Of a DNA stretch of 64,000 nucleotides, positions 1-8,778 are shown in pieces. The stretch's first letter is position 1. Every line of letters starts with the position of its first letter. Origin of the DNA: WVZH01 sp034430895 (GTDB taxonomy: Bacteria; Chloroflexota; Anaerolineae; Anaerolineales; E44-bin32); assembly GCA_034430895.1 (NCBI GenBank), contig DAOUDW010000075.1, forward strand, positions 100,817-164,816, read 5' to 3'. Below the pieces are notes generated by a model. That model was not told where the DNA came from. It saw only the letters and a list, made by a program, of their open reading frames with translations, and ran no database searches. The translations under genes were made by a program, and so were the position numbers.

Positions 1-1
1 G

Positions 2-232
2 ACGATCCGAGCCAACATGGCGGATGCCAGTAAATTGAGACAATTTATGGCCGTCCATTTGAACAAATTTGGCTTGCGTTCCGGAAATGCCCTGGGATTG
101 AATCTTTACAGCCGAGAAGAGATCGAGGACATAATCAACCGATCACAATTTGCAGATCGCACATCCATCGAGACGACAACCCTACAGAATTTGCCGATCT
201 TTATGCGTATCCATTTAGAGAAAGTAGAATAG
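2..232 (+). CDS. C-terminal part of a class I SAM-dependent methyltransferase-like protein (5' end outside window)
   Basis: The frame is open to the left edge (residues TIRAN precede the first ATG at 17), so this is the 3' end of a longer gene and not a 71-residue protein. The readable part contains a segment of the type GLRSGNALGLNLYSREEIEDI followed by NRSQF and a beta-strand-rich end. Such a 'step in the loop, new helix, then S/G-F' pattern is common at the end of class I methyltransferases that act on small molecules. No catalytic or SAM-binding motif lies in the visible part, so the family call is an inference from the tail only. It ends with TAG 20 bases before the next gene and is probably co-transcribed with it. 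Confidence 0.5.
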   Translation, partial: TIRANMADASKLRQFMAVHLNKFGLRSGNALGLNLYSREEIEDIINRSQFADRTSIETTTLQNLPIFMRIHLEKVE

Positions 233-252
233 ACGGTATAAAGGAGGGAACC

Positions 253-1239
253 ATGCCTGCTGCACATTTTCGTTGGGGCGTGATCGGACCGGGAAAAATC
301 GCCCATACCTTCGCCAAAGCACTTGAAGTGATCGACGATGGTGTACTCTATGCAGTTGCCAGTCGTGACGCCAATCGCGCAAAAGAATTCGCGCAAATGT
401 ACAATGCGCCGAAATCCTACGCATCCTATGAAGACTTGATCGAAGATAACGATGTTGATGGCGTATATGTCGCCACGCTCCACCCCTTCCATCACGATCA
501 AGCGCTGATGTGTCTGGAAGCAGATAAACCCGTGTTGTGTGAAAAACCGTTGACGGTCAATGCTGCGGATGCAAGACGTCTCATCGAGACCGCCAATGCT
601 CGCAACGTGTTCTTGATGGAAGCCCTGTGGACTCGCTACCTGCCGATCTATAGCCAAATCCGCAAATGGTTGAACGGAAACGAGATCGGTGATTTGAAGT
701 TGCTTACTTCGAATTTCTGTTTTCGTGCACCGGATGATCCCGAACACCGACTCTGGAATCACGCACTGGCGGGCGGCGCCTTGCTGGATATCGGGGTCTA
801 CAACATCGCCGTTTCCCAATGGGTGTTCGGTGACAACCCGGAGTCGGTTAGCGCCCATAGCTTCCTCAGTGAAACCAAAGTCGATGCGCAGACAGCAGCC
901 ACGATGATCTATGCCGACGAGCGGTTATCCCAGTTCACCTGCAGTTTTCTCGTGGATGGCGCCAACGACTTTACCATTTTCGGCACAGAAGGACGTATCT
1001 GTATCCATCCCAACTTCTGGGGCGCCACCGAAGCCACGTTGATCAAAGGAGACCAACAGGACACCAAACGTGAACCGTTTCGAGCCACAGGTTTCGAGTA
1101 TGAAATTGAAGAGGCAATGCGCTGTATCCGTGCGGGATTGATCGAGAGTCCCGGCATGACTCATGCGGACACTTTGGCCAACATGCGGCTTATGGATAAG
1201 ATACGCGCCCAGGCCGGCTTCAAGTATTCCTTTGAATAG
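253..1239 (+). CDS. Gfo/Idh/MocA family NAD(P)-dependent oxidoreductase
   Basis: 328 residues, the usual length for the family. The N-terminal Rossmann fold has a GVIGPGKIAHTFAKAL nucleotide-binding turn in the first 25 residues. The family signature EKPLTVNAADARRLIE lies near residue 100, where Lys of EKP is the conserved catalytic or cofactor residue. The C-terminal half is the alpha/beta substrate-binding domain. Members oxidise or reduce sugars, inositols or trans-dihydrodiols with NAD(P)H, and the substrate cannot be read from sequence. The sequence pattern resembles the dihydrodiol dehydrogenase-like branch. A strong AAGGAGGG ribosome-binding site precedes ATG 253. The position ahead of a hydrolase, a VOC protein and a GH94 phosphorylase suggests a role in carbohydrate metabolism. 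Confidence 0.85.
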   Translation: MPAAHFRWGVIGPGKIAHTFAKALEVIDDGVLYAVASRDANRAKEFAQMYNAPKSYASYEDLIEDNDVDGVYVATLHPFHHDQALMCLEADKPVLCEKPLTVNAADARRLIETANARNVFLMEALWTRYLPIYSQIRKWLNGNEIGDLKLLTSNFCFRAPDDPEHRLWNHALAGGALLDIGVYNIAVSQWVFGDNPESVSAHSFLSETKVDAQTAATMIYADERLSQFTCSFLVDGANDFTIFGTEGRICIHPNFWGATEATLIKGDQQDTKREPFRATGFEYEIEEAMRCIRAGLIESPGMTHADTLANMRLMDKIRAQAGFKYSFE

Positions 1240-1269
1240 CACGATCACACCAATCAGGAGAATTCCGCC

Positions 1270-1917
1270 ATGCTAATCCCACCTGGAAGTCGTCTCATCT
1301 TCATCGGCGATTCGATCACCGACTGCGGTCGTACCCGCCCTGCGGTCGAAGGCAATATTGAAGCATTCGGAACCGGCTATGTAAGCCTGGTCGAGGCCAT
1401 AATCACTGGTAGTGATCCGACAAAACGGCTGCATATTGTTAATGTTGGTGTGAATGGCGATACAGTTCGGAATATCGCCGCTCGCTGGGAGCGCGACGTC
1501 CTCGCCTGGGGACCGGAATGGCTATCGATTATGATTGGGATCAATGATGTCTGGCGTTCCATCGACTTCATATCCGGGCTTGAAACGCAGGGTTCCCTTA
1601 AGGAGTATGCAAGAACTCTGGGAGAACTGGTTCGTACGATAAGGCCTAGACTCCAGGGGTTGGTCCTGATGTCGCCCTACCATATTCAGCCCGATCGCTC
1701 CGATCCCATGCGGAGTATGATGGATCTATATGGTGCCGCAGTGCGAGAGATCGCTGAAGAAAATCGAGCTATCTTTGTTGATACACAGGCTGCGTTTGAC
1801 CGGGCGATGAAGATCCTTAACCCCATATCACTGGCAGAGGACAGAGTTCACGTCAACCTGGTCGGGCATGTAATTCTGGCGCGCGCTTTCCTCGACGGGG
1901 TCGAATTCAGATGGTAG
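1270..1917 (+). CDS. SGNH/GDSL-type hydrolase (esterase or lipase-like)
   Basis: 215 residues. All SGNH blocks can be seen: block I FIGDSITDCG with the nucleophile Ser15, block II VGVNGDT with the oxyanion Gly, block III GIND with the oxyanion Asn, and block V DRVHVN with the Asp and His of the catalytic triad. There is no signal peptide, so a cytoplasmic enzyme is expected. The family removes acyl or acetyl groups from sugars, lipids or xenobiotics, and the closest pattern (IFIGDSITDCGR) is that of carbohydrate acetyl-esterase-like members. An AGGAG site lies upstream of ATG 1270. It sits 30 bases after the oxidoreductase and ahead of a VOC protein, so the three genes are likely one transcript. 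Confidence 0.88.
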   Translation: MLIPPGSRLIFIGDSITDCGRTRPAVEGNIEAFGTGYVSLVEAIITGSDPTKRLHIVNVGVNGDTVRNIAARWERDVLAWGPEWLSIMIGINDVWRSIDFISGLETQGSLKEYARTLGELVRTIRPRLQGLVLMSPYHIQPDRSDPMRSMMDLYGAAVREIAEENRAIFVDTQAAFDRAMKILNPISLAEDRVHVNLVGHVILARAFLDGVEFRW

Positions 1918-1945
1918 TCGTGGCTCACTGTTGGAGGGATACTCT

Positions 1946-2398
1946 ATGAGAGATGCTCCATTGAACGGTAAACAGATAACCCAAATCGGACTCGTGGTAG
2001 ACGATATTGAAAAAGCTGCGCTGGCATGGTCAAAAGCCCTCGGCGTAGCGAAGCCTGAAATCATTATCACCGATCCAGTTGAGAAGGCACACACGGAGTA
2101 CAAGGGAGAGCCCTCGAGGGCACGCGCCAAGTTAACCTTCTTCCACATCGGTCCCCTCATGCTGGAGTTAATCGAACCTATGGAGGGGAAAAGCACCTGG
2201 AAGGATCATCTCGACCGCCATGGTCCCAGCCTTCATCATGTCGCATTCGAGGTCGAAGACATCGACGAATGTTTGTCAACCCTGGACGATCATGAAATGG
2301 CTCTCGTACAGCGCGGCGAATTCGAGGGCGGACGCTACGCCTACCTGGACGGACAAGAACATTTCGCCGCTGTGATTGAGTTGCTGGAGAACGATTGA
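1946..2398 (+). CDS. VOC superfamily protein (glyoxalase/methylmalonyl-CoA epimerase-like)
   Basis: 150 residues from the chosen ATG. A TTG 15 bases upstream is in frame, but a GGAGGG ribosome-binding site at 1933-1938 has ideal spacing only to ATG 1946. The sequence shows two beta-alpha-beta-beta-beta modules. The first starts QIGLVVDDIEKAALAWSKALG, and the second contains HHVAFEVEDIDECLSTL. Metal ligands are likely the His in HHVAF and the Glu in the final strand AAVIELLE, with HIGPLMLELIEP in the middle. This arrangement is typical of methylmalonyl-CoA epimerases and related lyases or isomerases. The true substrate is unknown. It follows the SGNH hydrolase by 28 bases. Confidence 0.8.
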   Translation: MRDAPLNGKQITQIGLVVDDIEKAALAWSKALGVAKPEIIITDPVEKAHTEYKGEPSRARAKLTFFHIGPLMLELIEPMEGKSTWKDHLDRHGPSLHHVAFEVEDIDECLSTLDDHEMALVQRGEFEGGRYAYLDGQEHFAAVIELLEND

Positions 2399-2430
2399 AT
2401 CATCCTGCAAGTTGAGCCATAACGTCGTTG

Positions 2431-2436
2431 TATAAT
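2431..2436 (+). promoter_or_regulatory. Candidate -10 box (TATAAT) for the GH94 gene in a 188-base intergenic region
   Basis: The region 2399-2586 between the VOC gene and the GH94 gene contains no credible gene. It holds a perfect TATAAT about 150 bases upstream of ATG 2587. No good -35 box is visible at the right distance, so this is a tentative promoter. The 3' part provides an AAAGGAG ribosome-binding site for the GH94 gene. Confidence 0.3.
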
Positions 2437-2586
2437 TCAGCCGATCACCATCCATAATTCGCAGTCGGATTTCGGCGAAAAACCGGAAACCAATCGGCGC
2501 GGAGTATGTCAAACCCTCGATGAGCGTAAACCCGGCTGCGTCTGGGAACGCAAACGGCAACCAAATCACCCCTAAAGGAGTGCTCA

Positions 2587-4980
2587 ATGCAGTACGGCTA
2601 TTTTGACGACAAATCCAAGGAATACGTCATCACCCGCCCCGACACACCACAATCATGGAGTAATTACCTGGGCTCCACCGAGTATGGCGCCATCATCACC
2701 AACAACGCCGGTGGTTATGGTTTCTTCCGATCCGGGGCGCGCGGCCGCTTCATGCGATTGCGTTTTAACAGCATTCCCATGGATCAACCAGGTCGCTACT
2801 TCTACTTGCGGGATCGAGATAATGGTGATTATTGGTCGGCATCCTGGCAGCCCGTGGGCAAATCCTTAGACAAATATGAAACGACTTGTCGTCACGGAAC
2901 GGCATATACCACGATCGAATCGAAGTACGAGGGAATCGCCAGCGAAACGACCTACTTCGTTCCGCTGGGACAAACCTTCGAGTACTGGCGTTTAAAAGTG
3001 ACCAACGAAAGCGACCGACCAAGAGAAATTTCGGTCTTTTCGTTTTGCGAATTCACCAACCAGTGGATTACCCGGCAGGATCGCGTCAATTTACAGTATT
3101 CCCTCTTTATCATACGCGGCGAACACGAAAACGGCATGCTGCGGATCGCCATCCACGACAACCTTCCCGCTAACGATGAGCTTAGTTTGGAGGATGGCTC
3201 TTCGACCCAAACCTGGATGACTCTCATCGGTTCGCCTGTTGAAGGATACGATACAAGTCGAGAGGCGTTTCTCGGACCTTACCGCAGCTACCACAATCCA
3301 ACCGTCGTCGAAGAGGGCCAATGCACCAACAGTAATGCCTACGGCGATAACGCGTGTGGGACTTTGCAGACCAATTTAAGCCTTGCACCGGGGGAAAGCC
3401 AGGAGTTGCTGGTCATGTTGGGAATTGGAGATGCGAATTCAATTGGCAAGAAAAAAGTTGCGGAATTTGGCTCTCTTGAGCGTGCGGAAGAAGAGCTTCA
3501 ACGGTTGAAGCGTAACTGGCATTCGAAACTCGGATCCCTCGAAGTGGAAACCCCGGATGAGGATCTCAATCACTCGGTCAACGTTTGGGGTTTATACAAC
3601 TGCCTGATTACGTACGCTTGGTCGCGAGCAGCCAGTTTGGTCTACAACGGTGAGCGCGACGGACTGGGTTTCCGTGATTCGGTACAGGACCTTCTCGGTG
3701 TGGCCGCTGCCATTCCAGAGGAGACTCGAGAGCGATTGGAATTGATGCTCACCGGCCAGGTTTCGAATGGCGGCGCCATGCCGGTTATCCAGGCTTTCGA
3801 ACATCGTCCCGGCCAGGAAGAACCACCACCCGACGAAGAATATCGTTCAGACGATTGCCTTTGGTTTTTCAACGCCGTCCCGACGTACGTTGCGGAAACC
3901 GGCGATACCGCATTCTATGACAAGGTGCTGCCTTACGCCGATCAGGGAGAAGCCACCGTTTTCGGCCACCTGCGTCGCGCCCTGGAATTCAACCTGGAAC
4001 GTACAGGTAAGAATGGGCTTCCCTGCGGCTTGGCCGCCGATTGGAATGATTGCCTGCGCCTGGGATATCAAGGGGAAAGTCTCTTCGTCGCCTTTCAGGT
4101 GCGTTTGGGGCTGACGATCTATGCTGAGATTGCCGATCGGTTGGACAAGCAGGATGAAAACCAATGGGCACTCACCCAACGTGATGCACTGGACAGCAAG
4201 ATCCAGGCATGTGCCTGGGATGGAGATTGGTTCATCTGGGCGATCGACGATCAGGGCATGGTCTACGGCACCCATGAATACGATGAAGGCCAGATTTACC
4301 TGAACACACAAGTCTGGTCCGTGATCAGTGAGGCCGCCACGCCCGAACAAGCGTCTCGATGTATGCAGTCTGTCAAAGAGAAGCTGGCGACGCCGCATGG
4401 GCTCATGCTCTGCGCGCCGCCGTTTGTTAAGACATCCATCGAGGTCATGCGCTCCGTCGTCTTCAACCCGGGAATCAAGGAAAATGCCGGTATCTTCCAT
4501 CATACCCAGGGCTGGGGAATCATGGCGGAGTCTATGCTGGGAAATGGAGATCGCGCCTATGAATACCTGCGAGCATGCATGCCCGCCAGTTACAACGACC
4601 GGGCAGAAATCCGCCAGAGCGAACCTTACGTCCAGGCGCAAACCACGTATTCGGTGTTTTCCCCCCGCGCGGGAAACACGCGCACATCCTGGCTCACAGG
4701 CGCAGCGGCCTGGTTTTACTACAGTATGACGCAGTACATCCTGGGCATCCGACCGGAAGTCGACGGCCTGCGTATCGATCCCTGTATTCCCAGCGATTGG
4801 AAGGGATTCAAGGCAACCCGCCGCTTCCGCGGCAAAACGATTGAGATTGAGGTCAAGAATCCGGACAAGATCTGCAAGGGCGTCCGCTCGATCACGTTGA
4901 ATGATACAGCGCTGGAGGACAATCTAATCCCGGTGGATCAGCTGGGAGAGGAAAACCAAGTCGTCGTTGTAATGGGGTAA
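2587..4980 (+). CDS. GH94 disaccharide phosphorylase (cellobiose or N,N'-diacetylchitobiose phosphorylase type)
   Basis: 797 residues, close to the 800-820 of characterised GH94 enzymes. These invert the glycosidic bond by phosphorolysis, releasing a sugar 1-phosphate and a monosaccharide in the cytoplasm. The beginning MQYGYFDDKSKEYVITRPDT and the ending IRPEVDGLRIDPCIPSDWKG follow the family pattern closely. Domains in order are an N-terminal beta-sandwich (about 1-270), a helical linker, and an (alpha/alpha)6 barrel (about 310-710) with a final jelly-roll strand region. The general acid is Asp485 in ADWNDCL. The WNDCL form and the opening pattern resemble chitobiose phosphorylase, but the segment EPYVQAQTTYSVFSPRAG differs from both reference groups, so specificity stays open. 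An AAAGGAG site precedes ATG. A phosphorylase beside an ABC sugar importer suggests energy-saving use of imported disaccharides. Confidence 0.88.
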   Translation: MQYGYFDDKSKEYVITRPDTPQSWSNYLGSTEYGAIITNNAGGYGFFRSGARGRFMRLRFNSIPMDQPGRYFYLRDRDNGDYWSASWQPVGKSLDKYETTCRHGTAYTTIESKYEGIASETTYFVPLGQTFEYWRLKVTNESDRPREISVFSFCEFTNQWITRQDRVNLQYSLFIIRGEHENGMLRIAIHDNLPANDELSLEDGSSTQTWMTLIGSPVEGYDTSREAFLGPYRSYHNPTVVEEGQCTNSNAYGDNACGTLQTNLSLAPGESQELLVMLGIGDANSIGKKKVAEFGSLERAEEELQRLKRNWHSKLGSLEVETPDEDLNHSVNVWGLYNCLITYAWSRAASLVYNGERDGLGFRDSVQDLLGVAAAIPEETRERLELMLTGQVSNGGAMPVIQAFEHRPGQEEPPPDEEYRSDDCLWFFNAVPTYVAETGDTAFYDKVLPYADQGEATVFGHLRRALEFNLERTGKNGLPCGLAADWNDCLRLGYQGESLFVAFQVRLGLTIYAEIADRLDKQDENQWALTQRDALDSKIQACAWDGDWFIWAIDDQGMVYGTHEYDEGQIYLNTQVWSVISEAATPEQASRCMQSVKEKLATPHGLMLCAPPFVKTSIEVMRSVVFNPGIKENAGIFHHTQGWGIMAESMLGNGDRAYEYLRACMPASYNDRAEIRQSEPYVQAQTTYSVFSPRAGNTRTSWLTGAAAWFYYSMTQYILGIRPEVDGLRIDPCIPSDWKGFKATRRFRGKTIEIEVKNPDKICKGVRSITLNDTALEDNLIPVDQLGEENQVVVVMG

Positions 4981-4999
4981 TTCAAACAACACCAGAAAG

Positions 5000-5872
5000 C
5001 TACGCTTGAGGAATCTCACCTTCCAACTGACTTGCCTCCCATCCCAACATGGCTTTCTTCCGCGCTGATCCCCAGCGATACTTGTGGATCTTGCCGGCCT
5101 TGCGGATCACCCGATGGCAGGGGATGATGAAGCTGATTGGATTGCGAGCGATGGCATTCGCCACCGCACGTGCGGCGGAGGGTTTGGACACACTCGCAGC
5201 CACATCTTGATAGGTCACCATTGCGCCGGATGGAATGGCGAGCAGCGCCCGCCAGACTTGAATCTGAAAGTTGGTCCCTTTGAGCAGCAGATGAAATTCC
5301 CTGACCTCATCCGCCTGGAACGGCGTAAAAAGCCTTTGGACAATTGGCCAAAGCTTACCCCGATCCTCGATGAAGGTCGCCAGCGGCCACTCCTTTTTGA
5401 ATTCGGCCATTCCTGCTTCATGGTCTTGTGATCCCGGGAAACGCAGTGCGCAAATCCCGCGCTCTGTTGTGGCGAGCAAGCATTCTCCAAACGGTGTGGG
5501 AAGAAAAGCATAGGTGATATCCAGATTCTTTCCGTATTGCTTGTACTCGCCTGGCCTCATGGCATCGAACGTAATAAAAAGGTCATGCAAGCGGCTCGAA
5601 CTGGATAATCCAGCATCCTGAGCGACATCGAATATACTCTTTGATTGTCGCAAACGGTCTTTGGCGTATTCCAGCGTTAGATAACGCAAGAATTGAGACG
5701 GGGTAACACCAGCCCAGTGTTTAAACAAGCGTTGAAAATGGAACTTACTCAAGTTCACGCTTGCAGCAATATCTTCCAGACTGGGTTGACGACGGAAGTT
5801 TTGCTCCAGGAACCCAATCGCTCGCTCGACCTGCTTGTAATGATCCGATTGTTCGATAGCCCATTTATCCAT
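5000..5872 (-). CDS. Ada-like fusion: AraC-type HTH domain plus O6-methylguanine-DNA methyltransferase
   Basis: 290 residues. Residues 15-110 form an AraC double helix-turn-helix (LEDIAASVNLSKFHFQRLFK, then the FDVAQDAGLSSSSRLHDLF second helix pair). Residues 120-285 are an MGMT domain with the acceptor cysteine Cys252 in IPCHRVIRKAG and the KPSAARAVANAIARNP DNA-recognition helix. The E. coli Ada N-terminal zinc domain with the phosphotriester-accepting cysteine is absent, so methyl-phosphotriester sensing as in Ada is not possible by that route. The protein directly reverses O6-alkylguanine in one suicidal transfer. A TATGCT box ends 6 bases upstream of ATG 5872, with no ribosome-binding site, so the mRNA may be leaderless. 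It converges with the GH94 gene, 19 bases apart. Confidence 0.88.
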   Translation of the reverse strand: MDKWAIEQSDHYKQVERAIGFLEQNFRRQPSLEDIAASVNLSKFHFQRLFKHWAGVTPSQFLRYLTLEYAKDRLRQSKSIFDVAQDAGLSSSSRLHDLFITFDAMRPGEYKQYGKNLDITYAFLPTPFGECLLATTERGICALRFPGSQDHEAGMAEFKKEWPLATFIEDRGKLWPIVQRLFTPFQADEVREFHLLLKGTNFQIQVWRALLAIPSGAMVTYQDVAASVSKPSAARAVANAIARNPISFIIPCHRVIRKAGKIHKYRWGSARKKAMLGWEASQLEGEIPQA

Positions 5873-5878
5873 GACTAC

Positions 5879-5884
5879 AGCATA
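5879..5884 (-). promoter_or_regulatory. Candidate -10 box (TATGCT) giving a leaderless mRNA for the Ada-like gene
   Basis: On the minus strand TATGCT is followed by six bases and then the ATG at 5872. This leaves no room for a Shine-Dalgarno sequence. The -35 position (TGGAAT, 17 bases upstream) is poor. The remaining bases up to the terminator at 6059 hold no gene. Confidence 0.35.
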
Positions 5885-6058
5885 CCGGTGAAATCCGAGT
5901 TATTCCACCCGAATCTTGCGCACTTTATATCGGATGATGGACTCGAATATAACAATCATTATCTAGCTTAAAGACCTTAATGCAAGGAATTCTCCCCTCG
6001 GTCGAAGATGCACGGCGTTTGGATTCTGGTAAATTCCTCCATGCGAAGAATTAAATGA

Positions 6059-6094
6059 AAGATTGCGCAAGTCAAGAGATGCTTGCGCAATCTT
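6059..6094 (-). terminator. Intrinsic terminator of the MalEFG-type operon
   Basis: A perfect 13-base inverted repeat (AAGATTGCGCAAG) with a 10-base loop. On the minus strand it is followed by TTTCATTTAATTC, a T-rich tract. It lies about 65 bases beyond the stop of the last permease gene. On the plus strand the repeat is followed by a G-rich stretch, so it terminates only the minus-strand operon. Confidence 0.75.
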
Positions 6095-6157
6095 GTGGGG
6101 AGGGATGCGTTCCTGTGCGTAAGTCAGAACGATGTTTTAACCAACGAGAACCATGAA

Positions 6158-7075
6158 CTACGCCCTTACGGCACCTGCCGTCAAGCCACCGATGACGTAC
6201 TTCTGTAGCGGTATGTAAATCAAGATGATCGGGATTGCCGCGATAATCGCGCCGGCGGTGAGCATACCGAAATCCACATCGAAGCGGATGGTAGTGAAGA
6301 GATTCAACCCGACCATAACAGTTAATTTATCCATACTCTGAATGATCACGCGGGCGATGATGAAATCGGCGTAAGAGACCATGAATGTCAGCACACCCAC
6401 AGTGATGGTCATCGGAATGATCATGGGGAAGATAATGTAACGGAAGGTTTGAAAATGACTCGCACCTTCCACGCGCGCCGATTCGTCAATATCTAACGGA
6501 ATGGTATCGATGAAAGCTTTCACCATCAAGACGTTGATCCCCATCGCGCCGGAAGTGTAAATTAAAATCAAGGCACCGTGTGAATCCAAGCCAATCTGCT
6601 CTATGAAGAGACCGATTTGCTGGAACATCGAACGCAAGGCCACCATTGCGAGGATCGCCGGGAATACATTGATGATCAATATCGCTGTCTGGAAGTGTTC
6701 TTTTCCTTTGAATCGAAAGCGCGAAAGCGCATAACCGGCGCTGATCGTGATCAACACTGTCAGGATCGTTGAGATCCCTGAGACTTTAAAGGAGTTTAAC
6801 AGCCACCCTTCAAAATCGTACTGCGGATGATTGAACAACTGATCGAAGTTAATCAAACTGGCATTCTTCGGCCAGATCGTTCCGCCAACCAAGGATTTCG
6901 CTGGATTAAGCGAGGCGCCAATCACCCAGAGCACCGGGGCCACCGCGAAGATAATCAGAATGAGAGCGATGAAATAGCGAATTCCGCGACTGATCAATCT
7001 CCTCTGCCTACGAGTTTGAAGCAAACCCGACCCCGGGATCGTCTGTTCTGTAGTCTGTCCTGGAGAAGTCGTCAT
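6158..7075 (-). CDS. MalG-type sugar ABC transporter permease
   Basis: 305 residues from ATG 7075. The frame is open further upstream, but a GGAGGA ribosome-binding site at 8 bases inside the end of the malF-like gene fixes this start. Six membrane segments are visible, beginning with IRYFIALILIIFAVAPVLWVIGAS. The EAA-loop that docks to the ATPase reads ESARVEGASHFQTFRYIIFPMI, with the conserved Gly. The C-terminus LQKYVIGGLTAGAVRA matches the MalG family. It forms the inner-membrane channel with the MalF-like partner, whose stop lies 4 bases upstream. The most likely substrates are malto-oligosaccharides or related glycans. No ATPase gene follows, so a shared MsmX/UgpC-like ATPase encoded elsewhere must energise it (inference). 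Confidence 0.9.
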   Translation of the reverse strand: MTTSPGQTTEQTIPGSGLLQTRRQRRLISRGIRYFIALILIIFAVAPVLWVIGASLNPAKSLVGGTIWPKNASLINFDQLFNHPQYDFEGWLLNSFKVSGISTILTVLITISAGYALSRFRFKGKEHFQTAILIINVFPAILAMVALRSMFQQIGLFIEQIGLDSHGALILIYTSGAMGINVLMVKAFIDTIPLDIDESARVEGASHFQTFRYIIFPMIIPMTITVGVLTFMVSYADFIIARVIIQSMDKLTVMVGLNLFTTIRFDVDFGMLTAGAIIAAIPIILIYIPLQKYVIGGLTAGAVRA

Positions 7076-7079
7076 GTTA

Positions 7080-8639
7080 TCATTCCTCCGCGAAGATTTT
7101 CGTCGAACGAACCTGGACAATCACCATTACGGAAACGAACAAGAACAAGATGATGGTGATCGCCGCAGCCAATCCGTAATTTGCTACGTTGGAATTCACA
7201 AACGCCAGCTTAAAGACGAAGGAAATCAAGATGTCGGTGTAACCCATAGGAACAATCGTTCCGGGCATTGGCGGGTTCCCCTGGTTGAAGATATAAATCA
7301 AGTTGAAGTTGTTGAAGTTGAAAGTAAAGGAAGCGATCAACAAGGGGGTAAGGATACGCAGCAGCAACGGGAAGGTGATGTAACGGAACTTTTTCCAAGC
7401 ATCTGCGCCATCAACTACCGCTGCTGCGTAAATCTCCTCCGGAATGGAGCGTAATGCCCCGGCCGTGATTACATAGAAATATGGATAAGAGAGCCATACA
7501 TTGACCAAGACCAACGCAAACCGAGTCCAGAACGGATCCTGGAACCAGGCTGGTGACGATCCAATAATCGAGCGCAATATTGGCGGAATGACGCCAACAT
7601 CGGGCTGCAGCAGGCTGCGCCAGATCAGAACCGAAATCAACACTGGGATTGGCCAGGGGATGATTAGCAACGCACGAATGTATCGTTTTCCCGGTAAATC
7701 ATCGAACATAATCGTGACAATCAATCCTACCGCCCAACTCAGCGCAACGGAAAGAACTGCAAAAGTAAGTGACCAGAGGAAAATCCGGCCTAAAGGATCG
7801 CGGTACCCAGGATTTCCAAGGAACAACTCAAAATGATGCAATCCGATGCTGGTGATATAGCCGGGGATCAACTCCTCGCCGCTCTCCGAGGTGAAAGTCC
7901 CATCAACTGGCTGGTAAACATCCCCCGTTTGCTGATTGATGACAGTATCCATCTCCTCGTCATATTTATAAAGCGCTTGGAGAGAAGCTGCCGAGCTGAG
8001 AGAACGAATGCGCACCGTGTCTGGCGCTTCACCGAAAGTGATTTCACCCAAGGTGTCAAGAATGGGGATGACATCCTTACGCTCCAGACGTTGATACCCC
8101 TCGATTGATGTTGGGTATCCATCATCATCCAATTCGCCCACGACCCCATCTCCGGGAGACAGGGCATCAATGGGCTCGTCCGGTTTGGCCAGCATGCCAG
8201 GAGCTTCATTCCCGGGAATCAGCCATAGAGCATAGTCACCCTGGACATCAAGATAAGCCGCCCATTCAAACGTTTCACCACCCTCAGGGAGATAGGTAAG
8301 ACTTTCGATGACATCGAGGGCTTGCTGTTTTGTACGCAGATGGCCGGCTCCCATGTTCGTGGTGCTGATAACAACGGTGTATATGATGGGATAAAGCGTG
8401 AACAATAACACCATAGCAATACCGACACCCAGCCAACGCATCGGAGTGAAGCGAGGGCGTAGATAAACTAGAACCACGAACACCGCGACGGCGCTCACTG
8501 CGGCGGCTATTGGGTACAACCCGTCATGCAGCATCTGCGTAATAAGCCAGATCATGAAGACGAGAAAAGTGCCAACAATGAGCAAATTGGGTAAAAACGA
8601 GAAGAATGAGAAGCGAGCTTTATTCGTTTTCGTGTCCAT
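7080..8639 (-). CDS. MalF-type sugar ABC transporter permease with a large extracytoplasmic insert
   Basis: 519 residues, as long as E. coli MalF (514). The first 100 residues hold three membrane segments. About 170 residues of soluble sequence follow (TNMGAGHLRTKQQALDVIE to IPGYITSIGLHHFELFLGNP), in the place of the MalF P2 loop that contacts the binding protein. The last 240 residues carry the core segments and the EAA motif EEIYAAAVVDGADAWKKF. The P2-like loop supports a maltose-type rather than a generic CUT1 importer. The start ATG 8639 has an AAGGG site. It follows the binding-protein gene by 139 bases with a strong hairpin in between, and precedes the MalG-type permease. Confidence 0.9.
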   Translation of the reverse strand: MDTKTNKARFSFFSFLPNLLIVGTFLVFMIWLITQMLHDGLYPIAAAVSAVAVFVVLVYLRPRFTPMRWLGVGIAMVLLFTLYPIIYTVVISTTNMGAGHLRTKQQALDVIESLTYLPEGGETFEWAAYLDVQGDYALWLIPGNEAPGMLAKPDEPIDALSPGDGVVGELDDDGYPTSIEGYQRLERKDVIPILDTLGEITFGEAPDTVRIRSLSSAASLQALYKYDEEMDTVINQQTGDVYQPVDGTFTSESGEELIPGYITSIGLHHFELFLGNPGYRDPLGRIFLWSLTFAVLSVALSWAVGLIVTIMFDDLPGKRYIRALLIIPWPIPVLISVLIWRSLLQPDVGVIPPILRSIIGSSPAWFQDPFWTRFALVLVNVWLSYPYFYVITAGALRSIPEEIYAAAVVDGADAWKKFRYITFPLLLRILTPLLIASFTFNFNNFNLIYIFNQGNPPMPGTIVPMGYTDILISFVFKLAFVNSNVANYGLAAAITIILFLFVSVMVIVQVRSTKIFAEE

Positions 8640-8709
8640 AAGCCCTTCTGTCGTCTAATGTAGTCTTGTAAAGGATCTCTAGAACTTGATCCGAGATGAT
8701 TATAGAGGG

Positions 8710-8743
8710 ATTGGTGACAGCCACCAAGGTGGCTGTCACCAAT
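8710..8743. repeat. Strong inverted repeat between the binding-protein and permease genes
   Basis: Two perfect 16-base arms (the left contains TTGGTGACAGCCACC) are separated by only AA, so the RNA would form a long hairpin. No T-run follows on either strand. It sits in the 139-base gap between the malE-like and malF-like genes and the rest of that gap shows no gene. In E. coli, REP hairpins at the same malE-malF position protect the upstream mRNA and give more binding protein than permease. The same role is likely here. Confidence 0.7.
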
Positions 8744-8778
8744 TATGAGCATTTGCGCCCTGTCAACGATCTTATGCG

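Noticed and set aside
3847..4641. 264-residue open frame on the minus strand inside the GH94 gene
   Set aside because: Antisense to a well-supported enzyme with all its motifs; no ribosome-binding site and no recognisable domain.
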